Shown piece by piece: positions 7,781 through 16,289 of a stretch of 43,591 bases of DNA. The DNA is taken from the IMG/VR virus record IMGVR_UViG_3300042891_000306, positions 1 through 43,591 of that record, one strand, 5' to 3'. The notes under the pieces were generated by a model, which was not told where the DNA came from, did no database searches, and saw nothing but the letters and a program-made list of their open reading frames with translations. This DNA comes from a virus. Position 1 is the first letter of the stretch, and each line of letters starts with the position of its first letter. Made by a program: the position numbers and the translations under genes.

Positions 7781-8501
7781 AAAATAATTCCTTTGCAACT
7801 GTTGCTATGCTGTCTGCGTTTGGCTGGACATCTGTATAAATTTCAAACTGATGTTTAAACTGTGCAAGATAAATTTCTGCGCCAGATATATAATTTGTAG
7901 ACATTTTAATTAATTTAGTTTTTCCGATAACACAATCAATTACTAAATCTGCGTTAACCTCATTGACCGGTGATTCATCTATGTTCATACCAATGCTAGT
8001 GGTATTAATTAAAATATCGCTTACGCTATGGCGATCGTCCCAATTATTAAGACGCCTACTATATTGCTTAATAGTAGCAGTATTAGCTATTTTAATTATG
8101 TTTTGAGCCATAGCACCGTCGCCCAACAATGTTATCGTTTTGCCAGTTAATCGATCCGTTAATGTATCACGTAGTCCACTAAGATCGGAATTATATGCGA
8201 CAAGGACGCCGTGTTCTACTTTAATTGTGTTAGCAATACCTACATCACATTGCCAATTATCAATATACGGAATTAATTGAGTTTTGTAGGGCATAGTAAC
8301 ACTAATACCAGCACAGGCATCTCTAGCAATAGTTATATCATTTGTTAAATCTATACATTCACATGCGACATATTCAGCATCAATATTATGATTTTTGAAT
8401 AAAGCATTATAAAAAGTTTCGCCGGTTCGACCTGGTCGAACAGCAAGACTTACAAATAATTTATTCTTAGTCTGTTGTTTAATTGCGTGTTGTATGTTCA
8501 T
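7773..8501 (-). CDS. Shikimate dehydrogenase-like (AroE family) oxidoreductase
   Basis: 242 residues from the ATG at 8501; the frame opens further upstream but inside the previous gene. GISVTMPYK matches the substrate loop of AroE with the catalytic Lys; IANTI followed by YNSDLSGL carries the conserved Asn and Asp. LLGDGAMAQ is the NADP-binding turn (usually GAGGA) and LINTTSIGM is the family signature. It would oxidise or reduce a shikimate-like hydroxyl/keto group. No other aromatic-pathway gene is nearby, so it more likely acts on a sugar or cyclitol made by this cassette. It overlaps both neighbours. Confidence 0.75.
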   Translation of the reverse strand: MNIQHAIKQQTKNKLFVSLAVRPGRTGETFYNALFKNHNIDAEYVACECIDLTNDITIARDACAGISVTMPYKTQLIPYIDNWQCDVGIANTIKVEHGVLVAYNSDLSGLRDTLTDRLTGKTITLLGDGAMAQNIIKIANTATIKQYSRRLNNWDDRHSVSDILINTTSIGMNIDESPVNEVNADLVIDCVIGKTKLIKMSTNYISGAEIYLAQFKHQFEIYTDVQPNADSIATVAKELFYD

Positions 8502-10029
8502 CGAAAATTCTTGCAAAGTGTATTTGAGCGAGAGCAATCAAATATTTGTCGAAAGGGGCAACATGTAGCGGGCTCATATTTAGATAGATGATCGGAACAA
8601 GTAATTGTACTTTGTGCCAATTATATCCTTGTTCTAAACACCATGCTTTTAATTTATCATGATACAGATCAGCCTGTTTTATACTACAATCATTTATCTG
8701 AACATAATCATTACATTCAGAATACTCTAATAGGTTAGCCTTAACTGCTTGATAATTTAATAAGATACCACCAAGCATTTTAGCAAGATCATAATAAAGA
8801 TCTCCATAGTTATCGCCGGCAAAATCTGTGCGCCAATCGATACATGTAAATTGGTCTGCGGTAGTGTTATAAATTAAATTCTCAAATTGAAAGTCACCGT
8901 GTATAAATCTCCAGTCTGACGTATTACACAATTCATCCCAATCAATCTTGTTAAGATATTGATCTATACTGCATACATTCTGACCATTGACTGTACAAGG
9001 TTCACTCCAATCACTGTATTTGGTTCTAAACTGATTTAATCGATCCTGTGTTTTTTTATAATAAAAATCATTACAGATGCGAGCACGATCGTCACTGGCC
9101 AAGTCTGATTTTTTCCATAGAATTGAATCTGCCCATATCAATAACTTATCCATTATTGCTGGGGTCAATGATTCGTATATAATATCACCATCAACATAAT
9201 CATAGACTAAAAATTGCCCGCTGGCAACCACTGCCTGCGGCATACAATCTAAATTTAATTGTGCTCGCTGTATTTTTTTATCAGTTAGTTTGTGATCTAC
9301 GCAAAATTTAATAATTTTGTCGTTGTCGTGATAGAATAATTCGTTAGGTTTAGGAAAACTCATTTCCTTTAGGCCACTACTAAGTTCTTTCCACTTATCG
9401 TACGTGCCAACATCCATCCACTTGCGAACTGTATGCGCTTGTAGTTCTAAATTATCCAACAATCCTTGGTATGCTTCGGTTGCATCTACTGCTGTAAGAT
9501 TATCTATGTAGGTACTGTCCTTGCAATACATAAGCCCAATGAAAGCATCAACCGCAGTTGTACTTGATTGTTTGTTCTTTATGTTAACGATACGATTGTC
9601 ATCACGTTGCACCCAACAATAATCTTGACTTATATTACTGTCTACAGGATGTACTGCTATCCAGTTATGATCTAACTTATCACGATAGTCAAAGTCAAAT
9701 AGGGTATCACAGGATAACCAAATAAATGCACCATTGATATGTTCAGCACATTTACGTATAGTAGTAGCAGGACCTGTATTAGCTTCATCATAACTATCAA
9801 TATCAACATAGGTTATGTTTTTGTCTTGATGAACTACTCCTACATAATCCTTAACTTGCTGTCCCATGTGGCCACAGGCTATAATAAATTTAGTATCTTG
9901 ATCAAATTTATCAATGATGTGACTAATTAATGGTTTATTGTCGTAGGGGATTAACCCTTTGTTTATCATGCGAGCAAAAGGTCCCATTCGTCGGCCATAT
10001 CCTGCGGCTAGAATTAGTACAGTTAACAT
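8479..10029 (-). CDS. Nucleotidyltransferase fused to an APH/choline-kinase-like domain
   Basis: A 516-residue two-domain enzyme. The N-terminal half has the NTP-transferase motif LILAAGYGRRMGPF (5-18) followed by a Lys/Pro segment (KGLIP), like hexose-1-phosphate or LicC-type nucleotidyltransferases. The C-terminal half is an aminoglycoside-phosphotransferase/choline-kinase fold with the catalytic loop HGDFQFEN (377-384) and metal-binding IDWR (397-400). Such a fusion could phosphorylate a small alcohol or sugar and then activate it as an NDP derivative. It directly abuts the SGNH gene stop (TAAATG). Domain calls are firm; substrate unknown. Confidence 0.8.
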   Translation of the reverse strand: MLTVLILAAGYGRRMGPFARMINKGLIPYDNKPLISHIIDKFDQDTKFIIACGHMGQQVKDYVGVVHQDKNITYVDIDSYDEANTGPATTIRKCAEHINGAFIWLSCDTLFDFDYRDKLDHNWIAVHPVDSNISQDYCWVQRDDNRIVNIKNKQSSTTAVDAFIGLMYCKDSTYIDNLTAVDATEAYQGLLDNLELQAHTVRKWMDVGTYDKWKELSSGLKEMSFPKPNELFYHDNDKIIKFCVDHKLTDKKIQRAQLNLDCMPQAVVASGQFLVYDYVDGDIIYESLTPAIMDKLLIWADSILWKKSDLASDDRARICNDFYYKKTQDRLNQFRTKYSDWSEPCTVNGQNVCSIDQYLNKIDWDELCNTSDWRFIHGDFQFENLIYNTTADQFTCIDWRTDFAGDNYGDLYYDLAKMLGGILLNYQAVKANLLEYSECNDYVQINDCSIKQADLYHDKLKAWCLEQGYNWHKVQLLVPIIYLNMSPLHVAPFDKYLIALAQIHFARIFDEHTTRN

Positions 10030-10782
10030 TTAATTTTCATTTATTAATTTTTCAATTTGATTGAATATAATTTTATGCCCGTGTCTATTAGGGTGACGAT
10101 TGTCGGGCCAATAGTATTGTTTATTGTTAGACATATACTCAAATATATGTTGATGTTCCGACATTATGTCTATGTATTCCTGCGTTATATAAGACAATAC
10201 CGAATCGCTAACCAAGTTGTGTTTTTTATAATATTCAACAATATTAATAAACCAATCAAACTCTGGGAAATACCCGTAAACTTCAAAATTAGTCTGAGGA
10301 TCAATTAGTGCAGATACATTAGTAATAAAATTCCTAAGATTAGAAAATTTATTTATATTAGGAGTTAATACACTGAACCCGCCGATAACATGAACTATTT
10401 GATTTTTATTAATTGCAATATTATTAATTTTATTTTGCACATCAGCTATTAAATAATCAAATACAGCTTTGATACTATTAAATCTTTGTAGCAGTTCAAT
10501 GAACAGTTCTCCATCATTATTTTTACCGTTAACATCTCGCAGTGGGTCAGTTTGAAACCAAAATATATAATCTGCATGATCTGTAAACTTTTGATAATTC
10601 TGCATTGCTTGGGTGTTGGATCCACCTAGTATTCCTAAGTTAATAACAGTATGCCCCGAATCTAATAGATATTGTTCTGTCCCAGCATGAACAACGATGC
10701 TACCTGTATCGTCTTTGTTATCCATAAGTTCGCCTTGTGACCAACTATCACCAATTATTAAAATAGTCTTAGCCAGTGACAT
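10030..10782 (-). CDS. SGNH/GDSL-hydrolase-like protein
   Basis: About 250 residues from the ATG at 10782, which overlaps the cupin gene by 14 bases; an ATG at 10803 is possible and neither has a clear ribosome site. ILIIGDSWSQG gives the GDS block with the nucleophile Ser, GILGGSNTQ the Gly/Asn block, and DNRHPNRHGH the C-terminal D-x-x-H block. SGNH proteins act as esterases or acyl-transferases on glycans; in this cassette an O-acetyl or acyl ester on the sugar is a reasonable target. There is no signal peptide, so it would act in the host cytoplasm or in the virion. Confidence 0.65.
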   Translation of the reverse strand: MSLAKTILIIGDSWSQGELMDNKDDTGSIVVHAGTEQYLLDSGHTVINLGILGGSNTQAMQNYQKFTDHADYIFWFQTDPLRDVNGKNNDGELFIELLQRFNSIKAVFDYLIADVQNKINNIAINKNQIVHVIGGFSVLTPNINKFSNLRNFITNVSALIDPQTNFEVYGYFPEFDWFINIVEYYKKHNLVSDSVLSYITQEYIDIMSEHQHIFEYMSNNKQYYWPDNRHPNRHGHKIIFNQIEKLINEN

Positions 10783-11242
10783 GTTCTGTATCGATTTTGC
10801 CATGAGTACGATTAGCATCATCCCGGAGTCTGAATACATCATCAAGATGTCTAGTACTTGTTTCAATGAATCGAAGATCTGTTAGCGCAACCATGCAGTG
10901 TATAGTTCCAGGCTCAATGTGTAATACACTGCCCGGACCATATGTGGTAACTTGTAGATTATCTAATATTTCTTTAATTTGCTCAGTGCTTAATTTGCCT
11001 GCGATATACGCTGCGCAATCAAAAAACTCAGGGCCATACCAAAGTTCTCCTGTACCTTCTAAGATATACGCAGTTTCTGCTTTGAACTGGTGTACTTGTA
11101 TGCTAGTTCTAACCCCTCGATTAATGATTATTTCTTTAAGTGAATAATCATGTACTTCACTTCCGGGTTGAATCCAAGTTTCTTGTCCCCATGGTTTGCG
11201 TACCACGTGACTTTTTTCGATTTGATAGTTTTGAATGGTCAT
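10769..11242 (-). CDS. Cupin, mannose-6-phosphate isomerase type II-like
   Basis: A 157-residue single cupin. VVRKPWGQETW (13-23) is the typical entry strand of GMP/M6P-isomerase type II cupins, and metal ligands are suggested by VHQFKAETAYILEG and EPGTIHCMV. It may isomerise a phosphorylated sugar or serve as a regulatory cupin. The motif TATAAATA (11249-11256) lies only six bases before the ATG and no ribosome site is visible, so translation is either coupled to the upstream phosphoesterase (stop at 11252) or starts near a late RNA 5' end. Confidence 0.7.
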   Translation of the reverse strand: MTIQNYQIEKSHVVRKPWGQETWIQPGSEVHDYSLKEIIINRGVRTSIQVHQFKAETAYILEGTGELWYGPEFFDCAAYIAGKLSTEQIKEILDNLQVTTYGPGSVLHIEPGTIHCMVALTDLRFIETSTRHLDDVFRLRDDANRTHGKIDTEHVTG

Positions 11243-11251
11243 ATAAGATAT

Positions 11252-12127
11252 TTATAAGTCAACATACATTACCTCAAAGTTATCTGCACGACTCTCATGT
11301 CCGGTATAGCCACGTGGGTTACATACTACACGAGTTTCGCCTATAACATAGTCAAAGTCATCATGTGTATGCCCGTGTACCCATAGTTTAATCTGTGGGC
11401 GATAGGCTATGAAATCACCAAGTTCGGTATGGAACGCACCGTTCATAACCCGATCACCTAACCATTTAGGTGCACAGCTCTGCCAGCTAGGTGTGTGATG
11501 TGTGATTACCACATATTTTTTAGTGTCATCATTCATCAACACATGGTTAATATAGTCCATGGCCCGCTTGTGATCTACAACGCTGTCCTCTGGGCTAAAC
11601 TTAGCAGGTTCTTCTTTAACTTTGTGTCCGATAACTTTACGATCTACGTTATATATCCCGTCATCATACAATGGAACTGTACGTGATATCATTCTGTTAC
11701 TGTTCTTTACATTGCGAAAGTCATTCATCATGTCTTTAACAGCGTGTAGAGTAACAGGATCCTCATCGTTCATACTGGTCCACATAGTAGCACAGACAAA
11801 GGTAACATCCTCTAATTCAAGTGTTTCCTTGTCCATGACCTGTATGTTAGGAAACTTAGCTAGGTGACGTTTAAGTATGCCATAGCTATAAGCAAAGTCA
11901 CCGTTGTAGTGTTCGTGATTACCCAAGATGTAAATGACTTTAGCAAACTCGTTTGATACTTGTTCAAAGAAAGCAAAGTAACGTTCTGCTCGTTTGGTCT
12001 CGGTGATTTCAAAGTCACGAGCCATACAGATGTCGCCGGCTAAGATTAAGACATCGGCATTAGAGTTATTGGTCAACTCAATGCTGCCAAACTCCAAATG
12101 TATATCTGATGCTATTGCTAAACGCAC
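11252..12127 (-). CDS. Calcineurin-like metallophosphoesterase
   Basis: 291 residues with all metallophosphoesterase blocks in order: ASDIHLE (Asp8, His10), LAGDI (29-33), GNHEHY (69-74), VVITHHTPS and VHGHTHDDF. These ligands bind two metals. Substrates in the family range from nucleotides to sugar or protein phosphates. It heads the seven-gene cassette and has a perfect sigma70 promoter 25 bases upstream plus an AAGGAGAA ribosome site. It may take part in the sugar pathway or act on host nucleotides as T4-type early enzymes do. Confidence 0.85.
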   Translation of the reverse strand: MRLAIASDIHLEFGSIELTNNSNADVLILAGDICMARDFEITETKRAERYFAFFEQVSNEFAKVIYILGNHEHYNGDFAYSYGILKRHLAKFPNIQVMDKETLELEDVTFVCATMWTSMNDEDPVTLHAVKDMMNDFRNVKNSNRMISRTVPLYDDGIYNVDRKVIGHKVKEEPAKFSPEDSVVDHKRAMDYINHVLMNDDTKKYVVITHHTPSWQSCAPKWLGDRVMNGAFHTELGDFIAYRPQIKLWVHGHTHDDFDYVIGETRVVCNPRGYTGHESRADNFEVMYVDL

Positions 12128-12151
12128 GGCGTTCTCCTTATTTGATTGTGT

Positions 12152-12180
12152 ATTATACTATCAAACGATTATATTGTCAA
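12152..12180 (-). promoter_or_regulatory. Consensus sigma70 promoter for the metallophosphoesterase cassette
   Basis: Minus strand TTGACA (12175-12180), exactly 17 bases, TATAAT (12152-12157): a full consensus match. The -35 box directly follows the ahcY stop codon. Confidence 0.85.
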
Positions 12181-13467
12181 TCAATATCTATACGTATCAG
12201 GTTTGAATGGTCCAACAACTGGAACACCAATATAGTCTGCTTGTGTTTGATTTAATGTAGTTAGCTCTGCGCCGATTTGTGCTAGATGTAAGCTAGCAAC
12301 CTTTTCATCTAGGTGTTTAGGCAACAAGTACATCTTACCAATTTCATAGTTAGCATAGTTAGTATACATTTCTACCTGCGCAATTACTTGATTAGTAAAA
12401 CTGTTTGACATGACAAAACTTGGATGTCCTGTACCACAACCTAAGTTTACTAGTCGTCCTTTGGCTAGGATAATAATCTTACGACCATTAGGCATGGTTA
12501 CATGATCTACTTGTGGTTTAATTTCATCCCACTCATAGTTGACCAAACTGGCAATTTGTATTTCACTGTCAAAGTGACCAATGTTACACACAATAGCATT
12601 GTGCTTCATCTGCATCATATGATCATGTGTAATGATATCTACGTTGCCTGTAGCTGTTACAAAGATGTCTGCTTTGTCTGCGGCATAATCCATAGTAACT
12701 ACTTTGTAGCCTTCCATTGCGGCTTGTAAGGCGCAGATTGGATCAACTTCAGTTACCCACACCTGGGCACTCAAGGCACGCAGTGCTTGTGCTGAACCTT
12801 TACCTACATCACCATAGCCTGCTACCACAGCAACCTTACCAGCAATCATAACATCTGTAGCACGTTTAACAGCATCAACTAGACTTTCACGACAACCATA
12901 TAAGTTATCAAACTTGCTCTTAGTTACTGAATCGTTAACGTTGATAGCACGTAGTTTAAAACTGCCGTTGGCAATAGCTTCGTTAATTTTATGGATACCT
13001 GTGGTTGTTTCTTCTGTTACACCACGGATGTCTGCTAATAGTTCTGGATAGTTAACATGGATATACCAAGTTAGGTCATGCCCATCATCTAACAACATGT
13101 TAGGACGCCAACCATCTGGACCTTTAACTGTTTGTTCTAAGCACCACCAGTATTCATCTTCTGTTTCGCCTTTCCAAGCAAAAACAGGAATACCTTGATC
13201 AGCTAGTGCCGCAGCGGCATGGTCTTGTGTTGAAAAAATATTGCAACTTGCCCAACGTACTTCAGCGCCTAATGCTACAAGAGTTTGTACCAAGACCGCA
13301 GTTTGAATAGTCATGTGTAATGACCCTGTAATACGTGCGCCTTTAAGTGGCTGTTCAGCTTCTAATTCTTTACGAATTGCCATTAACCCTGGCATTTCTG
13401 TTTCTGCAATTGCAATTTCTTTATGACCCCATGCCGCTAGGCTAATGTCTGCTATTTTGTAGTCCAT
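12181..13467 (-). CDS. ahcY: S-adenosylhomocysteine hydrolase
   Basis: A complete 428-residue enzyme that splits S-adenosylhomocysteine into adenosine and homocysteine with bound [15 protein letters not shown] (48-59), [20 protein letters not shown] (175-194), AGYGDVGKG (216-224) for [16 protein letters not shown] and the C-terminal PDTYRY (usually PDHYRY) are diagnostic. It lacks the roughly 40-residue insertion of many bacterial homologues. As an auxiliary metabolic gene it could relieve SAH inhibition of phage methyltransferases, of which this window has three. ATAAGGA precedes the ATG. It ends the promoter-15015 transcript. Confidence 0.95.
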   Translation of the reverse strand: MDYKIADISLAAWGHKEIAIAETEMPGLMAIRKELEAEQPLKGARITGSLHMTIQTAVLVQTLVALGAEVRWASCNIFSTQDHAAAALADQGIPVFAWKGETEDEYWWCLEQTVKGPDGWRPNMLLDDGHDLTWYIHVNYPELLADIRGVTEETTTGIHKINEAIANGSFKLRAINVNDSVTKSKFDNLYGCRESLVDAVKRATDVMIAGKVAVVAGYGDVGKGSAQALRALSAQVWVTEVDPICALQAAMEGYKVVTMDYAADKADIFVTATGNVDIITHDHMMQMKHNAIVCNIGHFDSEIQIASLVNYEWDEIKPQVDHVTMPNGRKIIILAKGRLVNLGCGTGHPSFVMSNSFTNQVIAQVEMYTNYANYEIGKMYLLPKHLDEKVASLHLAQIGAELTTLNQTQADYIGVPVVGPFKPDTYRY

Positions 13468-13486
13468 ACTATTCCTTATAATTAAA

Positions 13487-13957
13487 TTATGCTGCTAATA
13501 CGTGATGTAATCTGTCAGCCGCGTAACTAGCGGCCCAAGCATTTGGTTTAACCATTGGAATAACATTACATGTTCCGCGGATATAACCGATGGCCTGTTG
13601 AACTACACAGCTTGAACCGTGAGCTTCGTTTGGGTTGATGTCTAGGTGTACAGCAACATCTCGTCCTTCTAAGACTTCGTGTAGTTTTAAATACAGTTCT
13701 GAAATTTTGTACACTTCATTCATTAGGCGCATACTAGGACGATTACGTTTTTGATCGTAGTCTACTTCCGTTGAACTTTCACCAAAGATTTTACAACCAT
13801 GTTTTCCATCAATGTGTACAACTACTGCTAACGTGTATTCAGCATGCCACTGTCCGTTCTTACGGAAACGTGTACTATCGCCGCCAATATAAATTTTAGT
13901 TTCATCACTTTGTGCATTGATAAAATCACGTACTTCATCGAAATTCAGTTTTTTCAT
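13487..13957 (-). CDS. YkuK-like (DUF458) RNase H-fold protein
   Basis: A 156-residue protein with the DUF458/YkuK pattern: [14 protein letters not shown] (22-35) as first strand with Asp, [21 protein letters not shown] with a second Asp, and [15 protein letters not shown] at the end. The family is predicted to have an RNase H fold, but its activity is not established to my knowledge. It sits between a phosphatase and ahcY in an early-type operon. A nuclease role in host takeover or RNA turnover is a guess. Confidence 0.75.
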   Translation of the reverse strand: MKKLNFDEVRDFINAQSDETKIYIGGDSTRFRKNGQWHAEYTLAVVVHIDGKHGCKIFGESSTEVDYDQKRNRPSMRLMNEVYKISELYLKLHEVLEGRDVAVHLDINPNEAHGSSCVVQQAIGYIRGTCNVIPMVKPNAWAASYAADRLHHVLAA

Positions 13958-13982
13958 ATACTGCCCTTTATTGTATTTACTG

Positions 13983-14402
13983 CTAGACTAAATCCAGGTA
14001 ATACATTAGTTTATGTTTAACCATTAGATTTGGAATACGGTATTTCTCCGTATCTCTAAACCCAATCATATGGCCAACTTCTGCTACTGCACCACTACGT
14101 GCCACGCCCATATGGCAGTGTACCACTACATTCATACTTTGTTCCCATGCTTCTTTTAATGCTTCGGCAATACCTTTAGCATCAGCGTTGGTAATTGCCG
14201 CTTCATAGTAAAACTTTTCGCTGTCGCTTTCTTCTACATCTAAGAAGTAAAACTGACGTACAGTGCGGAAGTCATATTTAGGTGTTGGAAATTCTGTACC
14301 AGGATCTACAATCTGTATTAGCATACTGTTGAAACCTGGGTCGTAGTGATACCCTTTGCGTACATCATCAAGACTAATATTTTCAATCCATGGTTTCATC
14401 AT
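13983..14402 (-). CDS. Dual-specificity/tyrosine phosphatase-like protein
   Basis: 139 residues from the ATG at 14402, chosen because AAGGA is eight bases upstream; the longer frame overlaps the previous gene too far. The P-loop HCHMGVARSG matches the HCx5R phosphatase signature with nucleophilic Cys and Arg, and a general-acid Asp may lie in DVEESDSEK. T4-like phages carry related proteins, possibly acting on phosphoproteins or RNA 5' ends. It overlaps the preceding gene by 20 bases. Confidence 0.75.
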   Translation of the reverse strand: MMKPWIENISLDDVRKGYHYDPGFNSMLIQIVDPGTEFPTPKYDFRTVRQFYFLDVEESDSEKFYYEAAITNADAKGIAEALKEAWEQSMNVVVHCHMGVARSGAVAEVGHMIGFRDTEKYRIPNLMVKHKLMYYLDLV

Positions 14403-14769
14403 CGTATTCATCCTTATATAACTCTGGGTGTTTGGCTCGAACAGCGAGGTGCGTACCCATTGCACCACCACTGCTAAACTGTGCCCCTACTTTAAACTTA
14501 CGACCGTTAAGTGTAAATGGCTTTAATACACTATCACCATTCCACCAGCCGCGTTCAATCCTAATGTATCCAAGTTCACTCAACTGCTCACGCAACCGAG
14601 CAAACTCTGGGTGGTCTTCTGAACTCGTAGTACCACATTTACCCTTACCTTGTAAGATTAATATTAATTCTTCATCTGTTGGCTTACGACCGTTTTTAGT
14701 GTAAGTGTTCCATTCTTCATGTATAGTTACACTGGTTAGGTATTCCGGGTCTATGGTAAAGTCCATCAT
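14383..14769 (-). CDS. Hypothetical early phage protein, 128 residues
   Basis: Starts MMDFTIDPEYLTSVTIHEEW and overlaps the upstream gene by four bases (ATGA). The central FARLREQLSELGYIRIERGW looks like a helix followed by a strand, resembling a small winged-helix or adaptor domain, and NGDSVLKPFTLNGRKFKVG forms a beta segment. No known family is recognised. Co-transcription with the phosphatase suggests an early role. Confidence 0.65.
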   Translation of the reverse strand: MMDFTIDPEYLTSVTIHEEWNTYTKNGRKPTDEELILILQGKGKCGTTSSEDHPEFARLREQLSELGYIRIERGWWNGDSVLKPFTLNGRKFKVGAQFSSGGAMGTHLAVRAKHPELYKDEYDDETMD

Positions 14770-15008
14770 TCCTGTCCTCGCTTTCTTAGTTCTTCAATTA
14801 AGCCTCCGTAGGCCTTTGTGTCATTTTGTCCACAGCGTTCCAACATATTAACACAACTTATGATGTGTGCTGTATCCATGTCACTGATTAGTAATATTTT
14901 GCGTGTTTTAGTTAGCCATGTAGTACGATGAGTCCTACGATACTCTTTAAAGTCCGCATAACTAGGTGTACTTAATATATCCCAGGCTAATTGTTGTTCT
15001 TCATTCAT
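14766..15008 (-). CDS. Hypothetical early phage protein, 80 residues
   Basis: First gene after the promoter at 15015-15043, whose -10 box lies seven bases before the ATG at 15008, so the transcript would start at or just before the start codon. The product (MNEEQQLAWDILSTPSYADF...) is helical and mixed-charge with one Cys pair (SCVNMLERCG). No family recognised. Confidence 0.65.
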   Translation of the reverse strand: MNEEQQLAWDILSTPSYADFKEYRRTHRTTWLTKTRKILLISDMDTAHIISCVNMLERCGQNDTKAYGGLIEELRKRGQE

Positions 15009-15014
15009 GTATGT

Positions 15015-15043
15015 ATTATACTATCATTAGACCAAACTGTCAA
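15015..15043 (-). promoter_or_regulatory. Consensus sigma70 promoter for the phosphatase-ahcY operon
   Basis: Minus strand TTGACA (15038-15043), 17-base spacer, TATAAT (15015-15020). It directly follows the CCA end of tRNA-Arg. Confidence 0.85.
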
Positions 15044-15044
15044 C

Positions 15045-15119
15045 TGGAGCCCTGTGAGGGAATCGAACCCCCATCCTGAGTTTCGAAGACTCTAATTCTA
15101 TCCGTTGAACTAACAGGGC
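15045..15119 (-). tRNA. tRNA-Arg (UCG)
   Basis: Cloverleaf with acceptor GCCCTGT/ACAGGGC, anticodon loop CTTCGAA, T-loop TTCGATT and encoded CCA. Reads CGA. Last gene of the tRNA cluster. Confidence 0.9.
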
Positions 15120-15120
15120 A

Positions 15121-15197
15121 TGGTAGAGATGGTAGGATTTGAACCTACGGTAGCTTGCGTATGAAGCAAGTGCATTAGGCCACTATGCTACATCTCT
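15121..15197 (-). tRNA. tRNA-Met (CAU), elongator type
   Basis: Acceptor AGAGATG/CATCTCT fully paired, anticodon stem CTTGC/GCAAG with loop TTCATAC, encoded CCA. The paired first base rules out an initiator. It lacks the close match to tRNA-Ile2 seen at 20847, so Met is preferred. Confidence 0.85.
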
Positions 15198-15202
15198 ATA
15201 AT

Positions 15203-15279
15203 TGGAGCAACGGGTCGGATTTGAACCGACGTACAAAGGATTTGCAGTCCTTGCCATTAGGCCACTCTGGTACCGTTGC
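15203..15279 (-). tRNA. tRNA-Cys (GCA)
   Basis: Acceptor GCAACGG/CCGTTGC, anticodon stem AAGGA/TCCTT with loop CTGCAAA, encoded CCA. Confidence 0.9.
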
Positions 15280-15288
15280 ATTGTTGTT

Positions 15289-15362
15289 TGGCTCCGGTGG
15301 AGGGAATCGAACCCCCACTAACGGTTTTGGAGACCGCCGCACTGCCATTATACTACACCGGA
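15289..15362 (-). tRNA. tRNA-Trp (CCA), copy 1
   Basis: Acceptor TCCGGTG/CACCGGA, loop CTCCAAA, discriminator G, encoded CCA. All 74 bases are identical to the copy at 19212-19285. Confidence 0.9.
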
Positions 15363-15364
15363 AT

Positions 15365-15439
15365 TGGCAGGGGTATCAAGACTCGAACTTGAAACGACAC
15401 AGTCAAAGTGTGTTGTGTTGCCAATTACACCATACCCCA
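15365..15439 (-). tRNA. tRNA-Gln (UUG)
   Basis: Starts TGGGGTA with a weak 1-72 pair, as usual for tRNA-Gln. Anticodon stem ACACA/TGTGT, loop CTTTGAC, encoded CCA. Its 5' flank AGTAAGATCAAT resembles that of tRNA-Asn. Confidence 0.88.
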
Positions 15440-15571
15440 ATTGATCTTACTATAGAATAAGTTAGGAGTTATCCTCCCGGAAGACCGAAGCCTTGAGCGT
15501 CCTCAAGTTTTAGCTGTAAATCCAGCTTACCATGTTGCGCATTATTAAGAGGCGTGGCCGGTTCTGTTGTT
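15440..15571 (-). other. Structured spacer between tRNA-Ser(GCU) and tRNA-Gln
   Basis: A 132-base gap without a convincing gene. The minus strand has a perfect hairpin CTTGAG-GACG-CTCAAG and a GGAG/CTCC hairpin. One frame reads LKLEDAQGFGLPGG then a stop, but has no in-frame ATG. It could be an RNA-processing spacer or a decayed gene. Confidence 0.35.
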
Positions 15572-15663
15572 TGGCCGAGGGTATCCGATTCGAACGGATG
15601 GTACACATTTCTGGTACGACAGTTTAGCAAACTGCTGGTTTCGGCCAACTCACCCAACCCTCG
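15572..15663 (-). tRNA. tRNA-Ser (GCU)
   Basis: Class II tRNA with long variable arm, acceptor CGAGGGT/ACCCTCG, anticodon stem GCAGT/ACTGT with loop TTGCTAA, discriminator G and encoded CCA. Driven by the promoter inside the upstream endonuclease gene. Confidence 0.9.
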
Positions 15664-15665
15664 AT

Positions 15666-16289
15666 TTAAAACTTTCTACCCTTATTATAACCTCTAATTA
15701 GGTAGTTGTCAAGCTCTTCTTTGCGTATTTTAAGATTTTCTACGCCATTTGTAATCCACATTGTGCCAAACTGCGAGTTCCTTTCTCCTACACCAGTACC
15801 TTTCTTAATAGTACTCAATAAATTTTTAGTATCTATAGAATGTGTTTTACCAACGAATGTTCCGGGTCGTCCTGTTAATATAGTTGACATATATTGCTTA
15901 GTAGCTTCGGAATGTTTTTTTCCTTTAAATCCACCACCTAGGGCAGCAGCTGCCTTTCCGGCCTTACTACATTGGTTAGCTTTATTGTTAATACCTGTGT
16001 TATTAATATAATCAAACCCACCAAAGCCGCCACGCTTAAGATTATACGTATTACCTTCTGTTAAGAAATCATCATTTACTAGTTCAGCTTCTTTAGCATA
16101 CATATCTTTAGCATTATCAAACACAAACATTATTTCTTTGGTAAAATTATCTAATCCGTATTTTAAATATGCACGATTTAAGTATTTTCCAGAACCCATA
16201 TAATCGTCATTAACATTTTTAGTTTTATGACTGCCTATATAAATTTTACCATCTATATTATTTGTAATTTTGTAAATTAAATAAAACAT
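15666..16289 (-). CDS. GIY-YIG homing endonuclease with NUMOD3-type repeats
   Basis: 207 residues. The GIY-YIG core reads YLIYKITN (3-10) and KIYIGSHKT (15-23), with the usual YGLDNF and a catalytic-region Glu in MYAKEAELVN. The linker carries two NUMOD3-like DNA-binding repeats (KGKKHSEATKQYMS and GKTHSIDTKNLLS) and an NSQFGTMWITNG block common in such enzymes. It stands free inside the tRNA cluster, not in a visible intron, and would promote its own spread by cutting phages lacking it. Its RBS region is folded in a hairpin overlapping a late promoter. Confidence 0.9.
   Translation of the reverse strand: MFYLIYKITNNIDGKIYIGSHKTKNVNDDYMGSGKYLNRAYLKYGLDNFTKEIMFVFDNAKDMYAKEAELVNDDFLTEGNTYNLKRGGFGGFDYINNTGINNKANQCSKAGKAAAALGGGFKGKKHSEATKQYMSTILTGRPGTFVGKTHSIDTKNLLSTIKKGTGVGERNSQFGTMWITNGVENLKIRKEELDNYLIRGYNKGRKF
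15684..15712 (-). promoter_or_regulatory. Consensus sigma70 promoter inside the endonuclease 3' end
   Basis: Minus strand TTGACA (15707-15712), 17 bases, TATAAT (15684-15689), entirely within the last codons of the GIY-YIG gene, 21 bases before tRNA-Ser(GCU). It would drive the downstream tRNAs. Confidence 0.75.

Noticed and set aside
15185-15460. Plus-strand frame of 91 codons
   Set aside because: It is an antisense reading through tRNA-Cys, tRNA-Trp and tRNA-Gln; the repeated GNRTP-like peptide text comes from T-arms.
15469-15657. Minus-strand frame ending LKLEDAQGFGLPGG
   Set aside because: Most of it is tRNA-Ser sequence and the protein-like end has no in-frame start codon; kept only as a spacer note.
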